NCBI GenBank assembly: GCA_023627715.1
Contig: JAMAHW010000066.1
Coordinates: 173,697-237,696, forward strand
Length of the DNA stretch: 64,000 nucleotides
From: Periconia sp. R9002
Lineage: Eukaryota > Ascomycota > Dothideomycetes > Pleosporales > Periconiaceae
Direction of reading: 5' to 3'
Translations under genes and position numbers: made by a program
The notes under the pieces: model-generated
Database searches by the model: none
What the model was told of the DNA's origin: nothing
What the model saw: only the letters and a program-made list of their open reading frames with translations
Part shown: in pieces, positions 22,691-33,400 of the stretch
Numbering within the stretch: position 1 is the stretch's first letter
How the letters are laid out: every line of letters starts with the position of its first letter

Positions 22691-24628
22691 TTACAACCAG
22701 GTATCTGGATCTTTAGCATCATCATAATCCACCTTCTGCTTCTTCCTCGTGACCCGCTCAGCAGTCTCCGCATTCTTATCCGCCGATTTCGACCTTCCCC
22801 GGATCCATCCAGGCTTTGCAGTAATCGGTTGCAAAAACCCGTCGATGTGTACCCCTCCACACATGCGCTCTTCATTCTCTTCGGTATTCGTCCGCGGATC
22901 GTACCCATGAATACGCATGACATGTTCGATAGTGCGATAGGAGCGTTCAAACTCTTTCTTACTGCCCCAGCAATCTTGATGTGGACAGGAAAGCGTTCCT
23001 GGGTTGAAAAAGGGCCGCTTGGAGGATGCGCTGGCTCCGATCCCTAGCGTCTCGTAGTCTGGAATGGTAGATGGTGTGTACTGTACAGGGTCGGGGGGAG
23101 GTTTAGAAGTTGCGCCTTCATCAAATTTGCGAAAATTCATCTGCTCTTTGAAGAGGGCTGCGCAGCGTTGAGCAGTCCGTGCGACTGCGGTTTCGTTCCA
23201 GCCAATTGTAGCTGCTATGCCGAGCACTTCGCTCCAGTCCATGAGGCCTGTCTCACCTTTGAAACCGGGCGTGAGGGAAGCACTGCTGCTTCTTCTAGAT
23301 CGATTCAATGGGGTTTTTGTCTTTCTTGGTAAGGATGGTAGGGGTGAGCTGGATGTGTCATCGTTTTCGTCTGGATGATCGTCGTGGTAGTCTGAGGCAG
23401 AGTTATCGTCCCCTAGGGGCTTGGGAGAATGATTTGCCGCGCTTTTCTCTGGCCCAGATCGAGAGCTAGCCCGAGACTTCGGTGGCCTCTTCGCTGCCTT
23501 TTTTGGCGGTCTCTTGGATCGAACTCTTGAGGAACGTCTGGATCCTGCTGTTGAGGACCGGGCGTCTGATGTGAATTCACTACCCGACGTGTCACTATAT
23601 GTGCCTCGCCCGCCGTGATTGAGTCGGCTTCTACGAACGGATAGCGCGAGATCGTTTAACCGTGAAAGCAATGAATCGACGTTAGGCCCCAGGATCTGCC
23701 AGGCCCTATCATCATCAGCAAGAAAGACGGGCTTTGTGGATGGCCTATCCTGCTGATAAGCACGCCATTTTCCCCGTCTCTCATTAGGCAACCCTCTACC
23801 GGTCCCATTATTCTCGTCGCCTTGCATCTCCACGTCGGACGCTGGAGCTGACTGTAACTTTGGCGGTTTACCATTTTCAGTGTCCGATTCGGTCGGATTA
23901 GCCTTTGTCTTTCCGCCAGTTTCGTCCTCGTCCTCCTCACCTTCTTCTCGAGAAAGCCATTGCTCCTTTGCTTTTCGTAGAAACATAGCCAGAACTTCTT
24001 CTCTCATTTTCTCTCCTGCATCATGTACAGCCGCAGCCTCAATATACCAAGCATCCTCATCATTATCTAACCGTCTCAGGTCTGCATCTTTCTTCCATAT
24101 CTGACCAGGTGGCAATGGCCAGGCTGACCAAAACTTTGAGGGAATCAGTTCCGCCTCAGTTTCGCCAAATGGGTTCTTGAACAGCAATTCCTCGCCCTTC
24201 TTCAACCACGAATCCTTATAATGCCAATCTTTGACCTCCGCAAGCTGTTCAGCAGACCGTCGTACTCGGTATTTCAGATTGTGCGTGTTGTAGAGGTGGA
24301 CCGAGAGGTCGGAAGCTTCGAGGGTTTCTAAAGACGCGGCAATTTGTCTCTCTGCTTCTGTGTAGCCCCGCCATGTTCTTGCGCTGCCGGTGAATTTGTT
24401 CGGTCGCGAGAGGTTTGGGTCATCGTCGTCGTCATCTTCGTCGTAATCATATAAATCATCCTCGTACTCAGAATCGTCTTCGTCTGCATCGAGTGAAGTG
24501 GTAGGTTGCACGGGTATTTGCGCGTATTGTAGATCTGCGGGCTCGTCGACAGGAGCTGTGGATTGTGGCGGTAGTGATGGCGATATTGATAGTGAAGGTC
24601 GAGCACTGTCACCACCAAATAATGACAT
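22691..24628 (-). CDS. Rrn9-like RNA polymerase I initiation factor subunit
   Basis: A single exon of 645 aa, starting at the ATG at 24628 (MSLFGGDSARPSLSISPS); the frame is open 39 codons further but that part is not protein-like. After an acidic region (DEDDSEYEDDLYDYDEDDDD, about 55-75), residues about 80-190 match the Rrn9 domain pattern: RTWRGYTEAERQIAASLETL, LSVHLYNTHNLK, then KDWHYKDSWLKKGEELLFKN and KFWSAWPLPPGQIW. Rrn9 belongs to the upstream activation factor at rDNA promoters. A basic Ser/Arg/Lys-rich middle (about 365-470) is followed by a Myb/SANT-like helix set (LMDWSEVLGIAATIGWNETA) and a C2H2-like finger C-x4-C-x15-H-x4-H (from CPHQDC). It ends with a basic nuclear-type tail. 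The Rrn9 assignment rests on motif pattern and is good but not certain. Confidence 0.75.
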   Translation of the reverse strand: MSLFGGDSARPSLSISPSLPPQSTAPVDEPADLQYAQIPVQPTTSLDADEDDSEYEDDLYDYDEDDDDDDPNLSRPNKFTGSARTWRGYTEAERQIAASLETLEASDLSVHLYNTHNLKYRVRRSAEQLAEVKDWHYKDSWLKKGEELLFKNPFGETEAELIPSKFWSAWPLPPGQIWKKDADLRRLDNDEDAWYIEAAAVHDAGEKMREEVLAMFLRKAKEQWLSREEGEEDEDETGGKTKANPTESDTENGKPPKLQSAPASDVEMQGDENNGTGRGLPNERRGKWRAYQQDRPSTKPVFLADDDRAWQILGPNVDSLLSRLNDLALSVRRSRLNHGGRGTYSDTSGSEFTSDARSSTAGSRRSSRVRSKRPPKKAAKRPPKSRASSRSGPEKSAANHSPKPLGDDNSASDYHDDHPDENDDTSSSPLPSLPRKTKTPLNRSRRSSSASLTPGFKGETGLMDWSEVLGIAATIGWNETAVARTAQRCAALFKEQMNFRKFDEGATSKPPPDPVQYTPSTIPDYETLGIGASASSKRPFFNPGTLSCPHQDCWGSKKEFERSYRTIEHVMRIHGYDPRTNTEENEERMCGGVHIDGFLQPITAKPGWIRGRSKSADKNAETAERVTRKKQKVDYDDAKDPDTWL

Positions 24629-25089
24629 CTTGATTTCGGTATATGCTGAAGAGGATGGGTGCAGACATGGTCGTCGTGGACAACGCGAGGAGGGGAATTT
24701 GACAACGAGCGTGCCAACATTTGAAAATCGAGTGCACGAAGTCACGTGAAGACGCGACCAATCATCAACGTTTAAACATTTTGAACATTCAACATTGAGT
24801 TGATTTCAAATTCTATTGTCCTTAATCCCACTTCAAGTTATAAAACTGCTTGTATTAAGACGGTTCTAAAGACGCTAGTGTTTTTCTATTCGTATAACTA
24901 TTCAAAAACTAGGATTTATTGCAAAGCATGTTAGATGCATACTACATAGTATCTAACTATACGTTATTGTTAAGTTGATAAAGCTAAGGGGTTAAGATTA
25001 TATACATCACTAGGAAAACTAAATTTAGGTAGATCTGTAATAGTGGGTAGAGTTGTAGGGGGCTGTACATCTTTTCATTGTGCTTAACC
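24629..25089. other. Intergenic, AT-rich
   Basis: It holds the promoter of the Rrn9-like gene at its left end and the 3' end of the membrane-protein gene at its right. From about 24780 to 25080 it is markedly AT-rich. No gene seen. Confidence 0.5.
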
Positions 25090-26670
25090 CTAGCGCCCCC
25101 CTCCAGAGATCTCTATATCGTGAACCATTCTAGCGTTATCTCCCAGCTCTCCGTCCTCAGATCTTAGTAGAGGACTGGATTGAATACCGACTGAATGGCG
25201 GCGAACTTTGGAGTCCCGCGACCCTTCTACCCGCCCAGATCCCATCGAAGATGTCCGAAGCTCTAGCAGTTCATCACCTGATAAATCGCCTGCGCAGTCT
25301 TTGCATTTCATTGCGTCTGGATGCGCACGCACTAAATACGCCTCAGTGGACAATTTGAATAGCTGCCATACTGTCTGTAGAAAAACCAAGTTGGCAATAA
25401 GAATAGCTACGATCAGATTCCCGGTAGACTTCATCTGTGACACCTGGCACAGGTATCTCACAGAGATGACAGAGGGAAGAACACGCAGTGGCCCTGTAGT
25501 AGCGCGCTGCTGGGAATCAAAGGGTTCGCGTTCTGGCCCAGGCTCGGCATTTGCCATGTGTTTCTGCATGGCGGTGAAGTTGGCTGTGAAGTATTCAAGT
25601 GCTGTCGTATTGGTCAAAATATTTGGTTTGTTGATCTGTCCAAGGTCTGCGAGGACAGTAGAGTATGCAGACTTGGCCAAGGTATCTACGGGTATCCATA
25701 TATTGGGATATATTTTCTTCTCTTCTAGCTGGCCGATTGTCGCATTCTTCAGGGCACTGTCCGGCGCGATGACATCGAAGTTGCCGCCCCCCATATCCAC
25801 GATGAACCGGTAATCAGGGGTTAAGAAGTCGAGATTGACCACGTCAGTTGGGGTTCCCATAGGCGTGAAGGATATAAAGCCCTTTCGGATTCCCAGTTGA
25901 CCATCACCTGTCTTGTTCACGCGGATGTCCTGCATCAACCGTGTCGAATAGACCCAGTAGTTTGACATTAACGACTCGCCCCACCAAAGGCTGCCTCGTG
26001 CTTGTTTGTCACGGGAGAGGAACTCGGTTCCAAGAAATCCATTGTTGACCCATGAGAATGATATCGTTGGTGGGACGTAGTCGTATGTTTGTGTAATATT
26101 GAAGAAAACGGTGCCAAACGCATTGAGAATTCGGCACGTTGCGAATGTGCGAACGACAGCGTTCCACTCAGAGTACGATATTTGATTTCCACCTTGGTCT
26201 AAAGCTTGGAACTCTACTCCGATAGAGGTAATAGAACAATTCTCTAGGATGTTATTATGGTAGGTCAACGAAGGTAGGATGGTTATATGCCCATCTTGTT
26301 GTTGCCAGACAGCCGTCAGTACATACCATAGCGCGGTTTGATTCGTGAAAAACCTGCCGTTAACGGACAGATCGATAGACTGGCATATTGGTTTTATTTT
26401 GGAGGTGAAATAGGATGGATAGCGTTGTAGCCACGAATCCTGCGAGATCGTTGCGTTTGGGTCGAGTGTTGTTGGCAAAACTAGGTTGTAACCACTGGAG
26501 GCAAGGTTTAGAATAGTGAAAAGCACGGTGAAGATTATACCACCGAGAATAACTGTTGGCGTGTACCATCTGAGCGGCAACGGTCGCATTAGAGGGTATG
26601 TGAAGAACGACTGGTGCCCCTTCGTCATCTTCTGGTTTCTAAGTAGAAAGAAGGGTGTAAGATTTACCAT
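25090..26670 (-). CDS. Glycosylated two-span membrane protein, unknown family
   Basis: A single exon of 526 aa (a second Met at residue 15 is also possible). One membrane span lies near residues 38-60 (TVILGGIIFTVLFTILNLAS) and another near 415-437 (STGNLIVAILIANLVFLQTV). The roughly 350 residues between them carry at least eight N-glycosylation sequons (NATIS, NQTAL, NCSIT, NITQT, NKTG, NATIG, NTTAL, NFTAM) and several Cys, so they are probably extracellular or lumenal. The cytosolic tail holds MKCKDCAGDLSGDEL and then a Ser/Arg-rich stretch. This layout recurs in fungal proteins of unknown role that start with a W-Y-x-P-T segment before the first span. I do not assign a function. Confidence 0.75.
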   Translation of the reverse strand: MVNLTPFFLLRNQKMTKGHQSFFTYPLMRPLPLRWYTPTVILGGIIFTVLFTILNLASSGYNLVLPTTLDPNATISQDSWLQRYPSYFTSKIKPICQSIDLSVNGRFFTNQTALWYVLTAVWQQQDGHITILPSLTYHNNILENCSITSIGVEFQALDQGGNQISYSEWNAVVRTFATCRILNAFGTVFFNITQTYDYVPPTISFSWVNNGFLGTEFLSRDKQARGSLWWGESLMSNYWVYSTRLMQDIRVNKTGDGQLGIRKGFISFTPMGTPTDVVNLDFLTPDYRFIVDMGGGNFDVIAPDSALKNATIGQLEEKKIYPNIWIPVDTLAKSAYSTVLADLGQINKPNILTNTTALEYFTANFTAMQKHMANAEPGPEREPFDSQQRATTGPLRVLPSVISVRYLCQVSQMKSTGNLIVAILIANLVFLQTVWQLFKLSTEAYLVRAHPDAMKCKDCAGDLSGDELLELRTSSMGSGRVEGSRDSKVRRHSVGIQSSPLLRSEDGELGDNARMVHDIEISGGGR

Positions 26671-26893
26671 GTTTGGTTCAGAGGAAAGCTAGGCTTATAT
26701 CAATACTATTAACAAATTTAGGCCTCCTATATCTATCCTATTGATTCGTTAGAGACTATCCATGTAAGCTAAGCCACCCCCAGCTGAAAAACATTACTTT
26801 TCCACTCAGAAGGTTGACTTCTTGTCACGTACGTTTACATTTATCATTTGTACGTCTTAGCTAAGAACAATATAGTCGTGTTCAATATTCCAA

Positions 26894-28235
26894 TCAAACA
26901 TGTCTCCACCCCGCAGCATGAATGACCTGCATTTCATTTACCACACAAAAGCTCCCCGGTTCCCACTCCCCCTGATGCAATCTCATCCACTCCTGCACCC
27001 TCCTCCAAACCATCCGCTCCTCGCACATCGTCCTGATTGCCAACACCCACCGCAAGACCCTATTCACCCAAACACCCCTGAACAGCTCAAACATAGTCAT
27101 CGGTCTATCATTCGCATGGATCGCATCAAACGCTGACCCATTATACCCTATCCTAACAACCGGATTCACAAAAACGCCCATCTTCTTCGACCACCGATTA
27201 TCAGCGTGAATCAAGCAGCACTCGGACGCTTCTAAATGGTACGCCCCTAATGAGTCGGGGATACCGCGGAACGAGAGCGGGTGAGAGGCGATGAACGGTG
27301 CGGCGGGCATCGCGACCATGCCGTTCCAGCATGAAGTAACAGGGACCGGGAGCAGGCGCTGTGCAGCGTAGCGCGATGCTGAAGAGCGGAAGTACGGCCA
27401 TGTTTGCATCACGGCTTGGTGGCCTTCGGAGTCGCGCAGCGCGAAGGTGTCGTAGAAGAGGGGGAAGTGGGCGAAGTCGAGGGAGCAGGCTGCGGAGTAG
27501 GTGCCGTTGTTTGTGTTGAGGAGGGTGAGGACGTCTTGGGGCTGGTGGGTGTTAATGATGTGCTTCATTTATGCTTTTAAGGTGGTATCGAAATCACTCG
27601 TGCATAACTTGTGTAGAAATAGGGGGCGAAAGACAAAAGAGAGGGAGATTCCATACCGTGAACACAACATCATTTAAAAAAAGAACCATATCAAACCGCA
27701 TTCCCTTCTCCCTCGACACCTTCCTCAGCGACTCCACCAACCGATTCCTCTGCCTCGCAAGAAACGGAATCCTCCTCACCGCCATCTCCCCTTTCCCCCC
27801 AGGAACCTCAATCCACCCTTCCCCTCTCGGCCTCCGCGCAATCTCATCCGCATGCGACACCTCATCCATCACTATCTCCCGCTCCACCCCTACCTCCCCT
27901 AACGCAGCATCCAGCTCCCTCAACGCAACCTTCGTGTCGTCGTAACTCCCACTTTCGTATATACTGACATATACGTTCCCGATGCCGAGTTCTTTTACGA
28001 GGGCGAGGACGGCGTTGTTCCAGTGCGAGCGGAGCAGTGGGGCGGAGTTCCAGTGGTTTGCGGCTATGAAGATGCGTTTAGTGTTGCGTGGTGGCGGGGG
28101 TGCATTGTGGACGGTGACATGGTGGGAGTGGATATTGCAAATGTGAAGAATATCCAACGCGAAAAGAAGTACAACGACGACGCGAAACAGTGGTTTACGG
28201 AGCGCGCGGGAGAGGGATTGGGGTTTGAGGAGCAT
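26894..28235 (-). CDS. Alpha-1,3-mannosyltransferase, GT69 (CMT1/CAP59 family)
   Basis: Two exons: 28235-27657 and 27541-26894, joined through a 115-bp intron (GTATGG...CACCAG), giving 408 aa. Residues about 16-36 are a signal anchor (FRVVVVLLFALDILHICNIH), so this is a type II Golgi protein. The Cryptococcus mannosyltransferase pattern is clear: RIFIAANHWNSAPLL, NVYVSIYESGSYDDTK, then FDMVLFLNDVVFTPQDVLTL across the exon join, NNGTYSAACSLDF, FYDTFALRDSEG, and ASECCLIHADN. The acidic residues of FLND are the probable metal/donor site. Family members add alpha-1,3-mannose to glycans or capsule/wall polymers. The acceptor is unknown here. The splice site is set by frame and by the TPQDVLTLLNT join; a nearer AG (GAAG before CACATC) would add six residues. 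Confidence 0.85.
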
Positions 28236-29220
28236 TTAACGTGGTGGAGAAAACAGACCCCATATATGTCTGAGAGAGTGAGTAAGACGAACGGACAAGT
28301 AAATGAACGAATGAAGGAATGAATGATACAAAAAAGAAGAGTTGAGCATTGCAAAACCAGAATAAACGACCAGGTTGCCTAAAATAGGAGGCATGAGGAA
28401 GTTTCGGACCTGAAATAGCCCAACGTTTTACTGCGGTCTGCGCATTACGTTGTTCACCGACGGCCGCGCTTAATCCATGACAGGATGCCATGCTTCTCTC
28501 TGGAAGGACGCGTACAAGAGATGCAAGTGAGCTACACGCACTCACTAACACCCTTTCCGACTCAATACATCTCCGTTCTTCTCACCACGACGCCTTGCGC
28601 CGGTATAGCATCTCACCACCAACCAAACTGGAGAAATATCTCTTTCTGAACTCACTTCTATGTTTTTGCGTCGAGACTCATAATGGATCCGGGACGCGAA
28701 GTGGAGCCAGATAAAAATGCAAAACTACTCTCCTCCGTCCCCTTAAAGATGCTATCGGCCGCTCGTCGGCTGGACGCGAGTCTCGCTAACACTGCTTCGA
28801 CCTAGCTAGCTAGCTAGCTAGCATCCCTAAAACAGAGACAGGCTCGAATATGTATTAGGGAAGTAGGTCCTGCGTGCCCCCTAGGTTGGTAATGGGGTAT
28901 ATACGTAAGTGTGTATGGTGTGTGTGGTGTGTGTAAGGTTGGGTGCAGATGAGGTATTATATTGTATAATTGGCTCGACGGCTGGGAAACAGTGCGCCTG
29001 TCGAGTTATCTAAAAAGGGTGTCAGGTATGCCGAGTCAAGAAGCTTACGACAACGTCGAGTCGTACCAAAGGCAAACATCTTTACACGAATGTCAGCCTT
29101 GAACAAATTGAAAAAGGTTGGGTTCCTCATCGAGAAGATGTATGATCCGTGATAGTTTTCTTTCGCAGTCACCAAACCCTCAACCCCATAAAAAAACAAA
29201 CACCTCATCTTGCAGCCCCC
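28236..29220. other. Intergenic between the mannosyltransferase and chromate transporter genes
   Basis: No gene seen. It contains a palindromic tetranucleotide tract at 28802-28821 and GT-rich sequence near 28910-28940. The left part is the promoter of the mannosyltransferase, the right part the 3' UTR of the transporter. Confidence 0.5.
28802..28821. repeat. (CTAG)5 palindromic microsatellite
   Basis: Five tandem CTAG units. Each unit is its own reverse complement, so the tract can form a perfect hairpin or cruciform. Confidence 0.85.
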
Positions 29221-31145
29221 CTACCTCCCCACAGCACCATACCACCCCAAGCCCAAAACCGCTCCAACCACAATAGCCACCGCCGGCGGAACCCCAAACC
29301 AAGCACTCTCCGCATACGTCAACGCAGCAACAACCACCCACCAAGGATTCTCCGCAAGCGACTTCCCATCCCCCGATTCCGGGGTCAAATACCCAATCCC
29401 CCAAAGCCGGTACACAGCCGTGAATACCAACCCCACAGCCGCAGCGTTAATCCCCCTCAACAAGCTCGTGAAGAGCGGCTTCGTCCTCAACTTGCGCCAC
29501 AGACCCTGCACACCGACCGTGCCGCCAATGAGGCCGGGCGAAAAGATGCCAATGTAGCCCAGTATGGCGCCGACGATGGACGGCGTGCTCGTGGGGGCGA
29601 TGGCGAGCGCGCCAAGGTAGACGCCGAAGTTGAAGTTGGGGCCTGGGAAAGCTTGGATGATGGCGAGGCCGATCAGGAAGTCCCGGGGCGATACCCAGCC
29701 GGGTTCTACGACGTATTCGCGGAGTAAGGGGATGACGACGGGCCCGCCGCCGAAGATGATGGTGCCGGCTAGGAACATGTTGGCGTAGAGGTCGAAAATG
29801 AGACTACGGGCCGGGAGGGTGCCGCGGATGGTCATTACGATTATAAAGGCGACTGTTTGGTGGTTGGTATCTTCTGAGCGGGGGGGTTTTTTTGGTTGTG
29901 GAGACGGTACTTACTGAGTATGCTTGCGATGATTGCGAGACTTACTTTACCCGATATTTTGTGTGTCTGCGTATCTGTTCCATTCTCGGGTGTTGATCCA
30001 TCCTCTTCAGTCTGGAGAGTTTCTGTGGGGCTAGAAGATGGTCCAGCTTGCGTTCTGTCATTTGTCTCGTTGCCCTTCACATTGACCGCGTTGTTGCGTC
30101 TCTGCAGTCCGGCGCCCCCGGGACGAATGTCAGACGTTCCTTCTATGGCAATGCTGTCCGCATTGCTCTCTTCTGCAATCCTCTCGCTATTCGCCGCCCG
30201 TTGCTTCATCTTACGTTTAGCTTGGATCTTGGCGATCTTTTGCCGCAGCCACATATCCCATATCACGGTCGAGATGCCGCCGGCGACTACTAGCACGGGA
30301 AAATACCACAGCGCACCGTAGCAGATACCTGCACATGCGCCGAAGATGACTAGGATCCGCGAGAGACGGTCCTTGATTGCTTTGTCGGCGAGCTGGAAGT
30401 CTTCGAGTCAGTTGTACATCGTGGGAACGATCGCTGGGGAATGCACCTGAACTGCTGCTAATGCAATGATTCCTACTGTACTTGCATTCATACCGCTGAG
30501 TAGAGCGTACACGATGGGAGGAAGCTTATCCGGCATCTTCTGAACACCCAAGCTGAGCGCATACATACCTGTAGCATTGAAGGGAGGTGGATTAGTAAAT
30601 GATCACCTTACAATGAAGGAGGGAGGATGTCATATCATACCGATTGCGCCTGGAAGACTCCAGAGCAAAAAGACAAAGATAGCCGGTATCAAACCTGCGT
30701 GTATCAAGGCGACCCAAAACACCATTTTCGTACTCGCTGGACCTGGTAGCGCTTGACATATCGCGAAGATCTCCTGATACTGGACTCGAATTGTCAGACG
30801 AAGAAGTTCATTTACACATGCAAACAATTGATTCGGTGAGGAAGAAACCCACAGTCTGTTCATCCAACCATTTAGTCTTCCCATCACCGCCGTCGACGAA
30901 ACGGTGATGCACGATCTGGAAATGAACTGGAGGTCCTCCAAATGCAGCTGTTCCATTCTAATCAGATTATCTGATGCTGTAATATTCGCGAGACTGGACT
31001 AGATAGACATACTGAAGCCGAGATCCCATGTTCTCACAAACACTTCACCCAGACGCCACAAGAGGCTCTTATCATTGGCCTTGAGGGAATACCGCTGGTC
31101 ACGCGTAAGGTCGCGCAACGAGCGGTATATATCCAGCAAAGGCAT
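29221..31145 (-). CDS. Chromate transporter, ChrA/CHR family (two-domain fungal type)
   Basis: Six exons: 31145-31013, 30947-30853, 30779-30641, 30568-30447, 30392-29915 and 29852-29221, giving 532 aa; introns are 54-73 bp with consistent phases. The two ChrA halves both carry the family hallmarks. The first half has AFGGPPVHFQI, EIFAICQALPGPASTKM and FVFLLWSLPGAIGM. The second has GTIIFGGGPVVIPLLREYVV, FLIGLAIIQAFPGPNFNF and a following GYIGIFSPGL. Between them lies a hydrophilic linker of about 110 residues, basic first (RQKIAKIQAKRKMKQRAANS) and then acidic/Ser-rich. About ten membrane spans are expected. CHR proteins export chromate in bacteria, while the Neurospora homologue acts in uptake, so direction is not predicted. 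It shares a 483-bp divergent promoter with the NatB subunit gene. Confidence 0.92.
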
Positions 31146-31628
31146 GCTTCCTTTCCTTGAACTTTATGAACGCAATTGATGTGAGATTGATGCCGACGGT
31201 ACTCGTTGGGTGAGGAGAAAAGACATTGAGTGAAATCGTACAAAGAACAACCCAGACGTCTAACGCTATGCTTTTTAAGTACGTGAACGATTAGTTGTGG
31301 CTTTTTGCCAGCAATCCAATCACAGTCCCCGTCGGAATCACGACATTCGCTAGGAGGGGAGCCAAGGCATGGCGGGCTCTCAGCTCTCTCCCGTGTCTCC
31401 TCCGCAATTGAAGGAGGTTTGGCCAGGACTCAGGGAGGAAAGTTTAGGCGAGCCGACCACAACTCTACCCCACTGCATCACCAAGCTTCTCCCCGCGGCC
31501 ATCATAATTACAGAAAAAGACCCATGTGAGCCAATTCACCATCCACACATCATCCAAGCACGGAATCACCAATTTTCACACGTCAGATAAGCAACCCTTA
31601 AATCATCGAGGAAGAAAGGGTTCCAAAA
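31146..31628. other. Divergent promoter between chromate transporter and Naa20 genes
   Basis: 483 bp between two start codons pointing away from each other. No gene. Only short shadow frames at 31305-31590. Confidence 0.55.
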
Positions 31629-32272
31629 ATGTCCACGATCCGCCCCATGCGCGCCTCGGACCTCCTGCGCATGTCCACCACGAACCTCGACCACCTCACC
31701 GAAACCTACAACATCGGCTTCTACCAAGAGTACCTAACCAAATGGCCGGACCTATGCCGCATCATCGAAGGCGTGGACGGTGAGATTGAAGGATACAGTA
31801 CATTGCCCTCTACTCCCCTCATCTTCTACTCAAAAACGGCTACTAAATCCATCCCGTAAAAAAAGTCCTAGGCAAACTCGAATCCTCACCCTTCCCTTCC
31901 CCCGTGACCCCTTACACACCAAGCACCTGCCCCGACCCGCGCTACCTCCCTTGGCATGGCCACATAACGGCGCTGACCGTGTCCCCCACGGCGCGGCGCC
32001 TCGGACACGCGACATCGCTCTCGTCGGCCCTCGAAGCCGCGTCCGACGCTGCCGACGCATGGTTCGTGGATTTGTTTGTACGTGAGAGTAATGATGTGGC
32101 CAAGGAGCTGTATAGGAAGATGGGGTATAGTGTGTTTAGGAAGGTGCTGGAGTATTATAATGATGGGGAGGATGCGTTGGATATGAGGAAGAGTTTGAGC
32201 AGGGATGCGAAGGGGGAGTGTGTGAGGGAGAGGGGGGAGGAGGTTGAGGTTCGGCCGGAGGATGTTTGGTAG
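31629..32272 (+). CDS. NAT3: NatB N-terminal acetyltransferase catalytic subunit (Naa20/Nat3)
   Basis: Two exons: 31629-31797 and 31866-32272 (68-bp intron, GTACAT donor, AAAAAAG acceptor), giving 191 aa. It opens with the Naa20 signature MSTIRPMRASDLLRM, NLDHLTETYNIGFYQEYLTKWPDL split across the first 45 residues, and then EGVDGEIEGYI. The GNAT acetyl-CoA loop appears as HITALTVSPTARRLGHA (R-x-x-G-x-A), followed by DLFVRESNDVAKELYRKMGY and YYNDGEDALDMRKSLSRD. NatB acetylates proteins starting Met-Asp, Met-Glu or Met-Asn on the ribosome, with Naa25/Mdm20 as partner. Length and motifs match the family closely. The donor site GTACAT is weak, but the resulting join is in frame and conserved. Confidence 0.93.
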
Positions 32273-32745
32273 GTTGGGTGGTTGAGGAGAAGGGTGGGTT
32301 TTGGGTTTTTTGATAAAGGGATATTCAGAACATTCTTTTTGAAGCAGGCGCAAGATATACCGATTCCATGAAACTCTCACGCATACCACGTACGTTGATG
32401 GTAAGTCCGTCCACTCTATGATTCCTCATTTTTCATCCAACTGACCAAAGCAAGCACAGTACAATCACAAACACCAAACACAACCCCGCTCGCTCATCCG
32501 CTCTATACGCTTCACAAACAAACAGAATACCACCCCAATTACATGACCCTCTAAATAAGAGATAATGCAACCATCACAGAAAGACCTTATTACCACCGCT
32601 CCCAGGACAAAAAGGGGAAGGGAAAGGTATCCAAAGCGAACAATACAACGCAACCTCCCAGAAAGCAAGGAATCCACCCGCAAAAACAAAAAAGAGGAAC
32701 AAAGGTATCGACGGGTGGAAAACACCAACCATCCACCAGCACCAT
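32273..32745. other. Convergent 3' intergenic region
   Basis: It lies between the 3' ends of Naa20 (+) and a small acidic ORF (-). Purine-rich plus strand near 32600-32710. No gene seen. Confidence 0.5.
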
Positions 32746-33099
32746 TCAGACCTCCTCCACCTCCCTCCCCCCAACCTCCCTAACGACCCTCGCCGCCCTC
32801 GCCGTCTCCGTCACCGGCGTCTCCACATACTCCAACACATCCCCTCCTCCATCCCGACTCTTCTCACCACTACCCACCACCTCCTCCTCTGCGTCGACAT
32901 TCTCGACCACAATCTCCGTCGTGCACACGATACCGTGGTCCCCCGCCGTTGCTAGGGACGAGGACGAGGATGAGGAGGGGTCGTCGTCGTTGTGGTCGTC
33001 GTTGTCGTTGGATTTGGGACGGAGCGCGGTTATGGAGGTTGATGGGGGGACGACGGCGTTGCGCTCGTGCGGTTGTTGGGGTTTGTCATTCGCGCTCAT
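32746..33099 (-). CDS. Small acidic hypothetical protein
   Basis: 117 aa from the ATG at 33099 (MSANDKPQQPHERNAVVPPS); the frame is open further upstream through repetitive Arg/Lys/Glu sequence that looks like leader. It contains an Asp/Asn run, a seven-Ser run, and an acidic Val/Glu-rich half (EIVVENVDAEEEVVGSGEKS). No membrane span or signal peptide. It is low in complexity and probably disordered. I do not recognise it. It is real only if expressed; composition differs from random because of G-rich minus-strand bias in this area. Confidence 0.4.
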   Translation of the reverse strand: MSANDKPQQPHERNAVVPPSTSITALRPKSNDNDDHNDDDPSSSSSSSLATAGDHGIVCTTEIVVENVDAEEEVVGSGEKSRDGGGDVLEYVETPVTETARAARVVREVGGREVEEV

Positions 33100-33400
33100 T
33101 GTGGTTTTTTCTGTGGATCGCGACGGATGATGGGCGGGGGGTAAGTCAGTCTCTTCTTCTTGTTGTTGTTTTTCTTTGGTTCTTGAGCGGCGAGACGGTG
33201 CGGGCGCGCGCGCGGGGAAACGTTTCTTTGCGACTAACAAAAAGGAGAGAGAGAAGGGGAGAGACAACAGGAGAAAACCAGCAAATATTTCGGGAAAAAG
33301 GGATAGGGAAAAGAAAGGGAAAAGGGGAAACGGTGTGTTTCAAGCGTGCATATCCTAGCGTGTGCAATATCGCAAAAAAAAAAAAAACGATGTGTCTTTT
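33100..33400. other. Purine-rich spacer between the small acidic ORF and the RGS-LOV gene
   Basis: The plus strand is AG-rich (about 33235-33340) with an A13 run near 33374. It would hold the 3' UTR of the photoreceptor gene. No gene seen. Confidence 0.5.

Noticed and set aside
33100..33267. Upstream extension of the small acidic ORF on the minus strand
   Set aside because: Arg/Lys/Glu-rich low-complexity translation of a purine tract; the internal ATG at 33099 gives a more plausible start.
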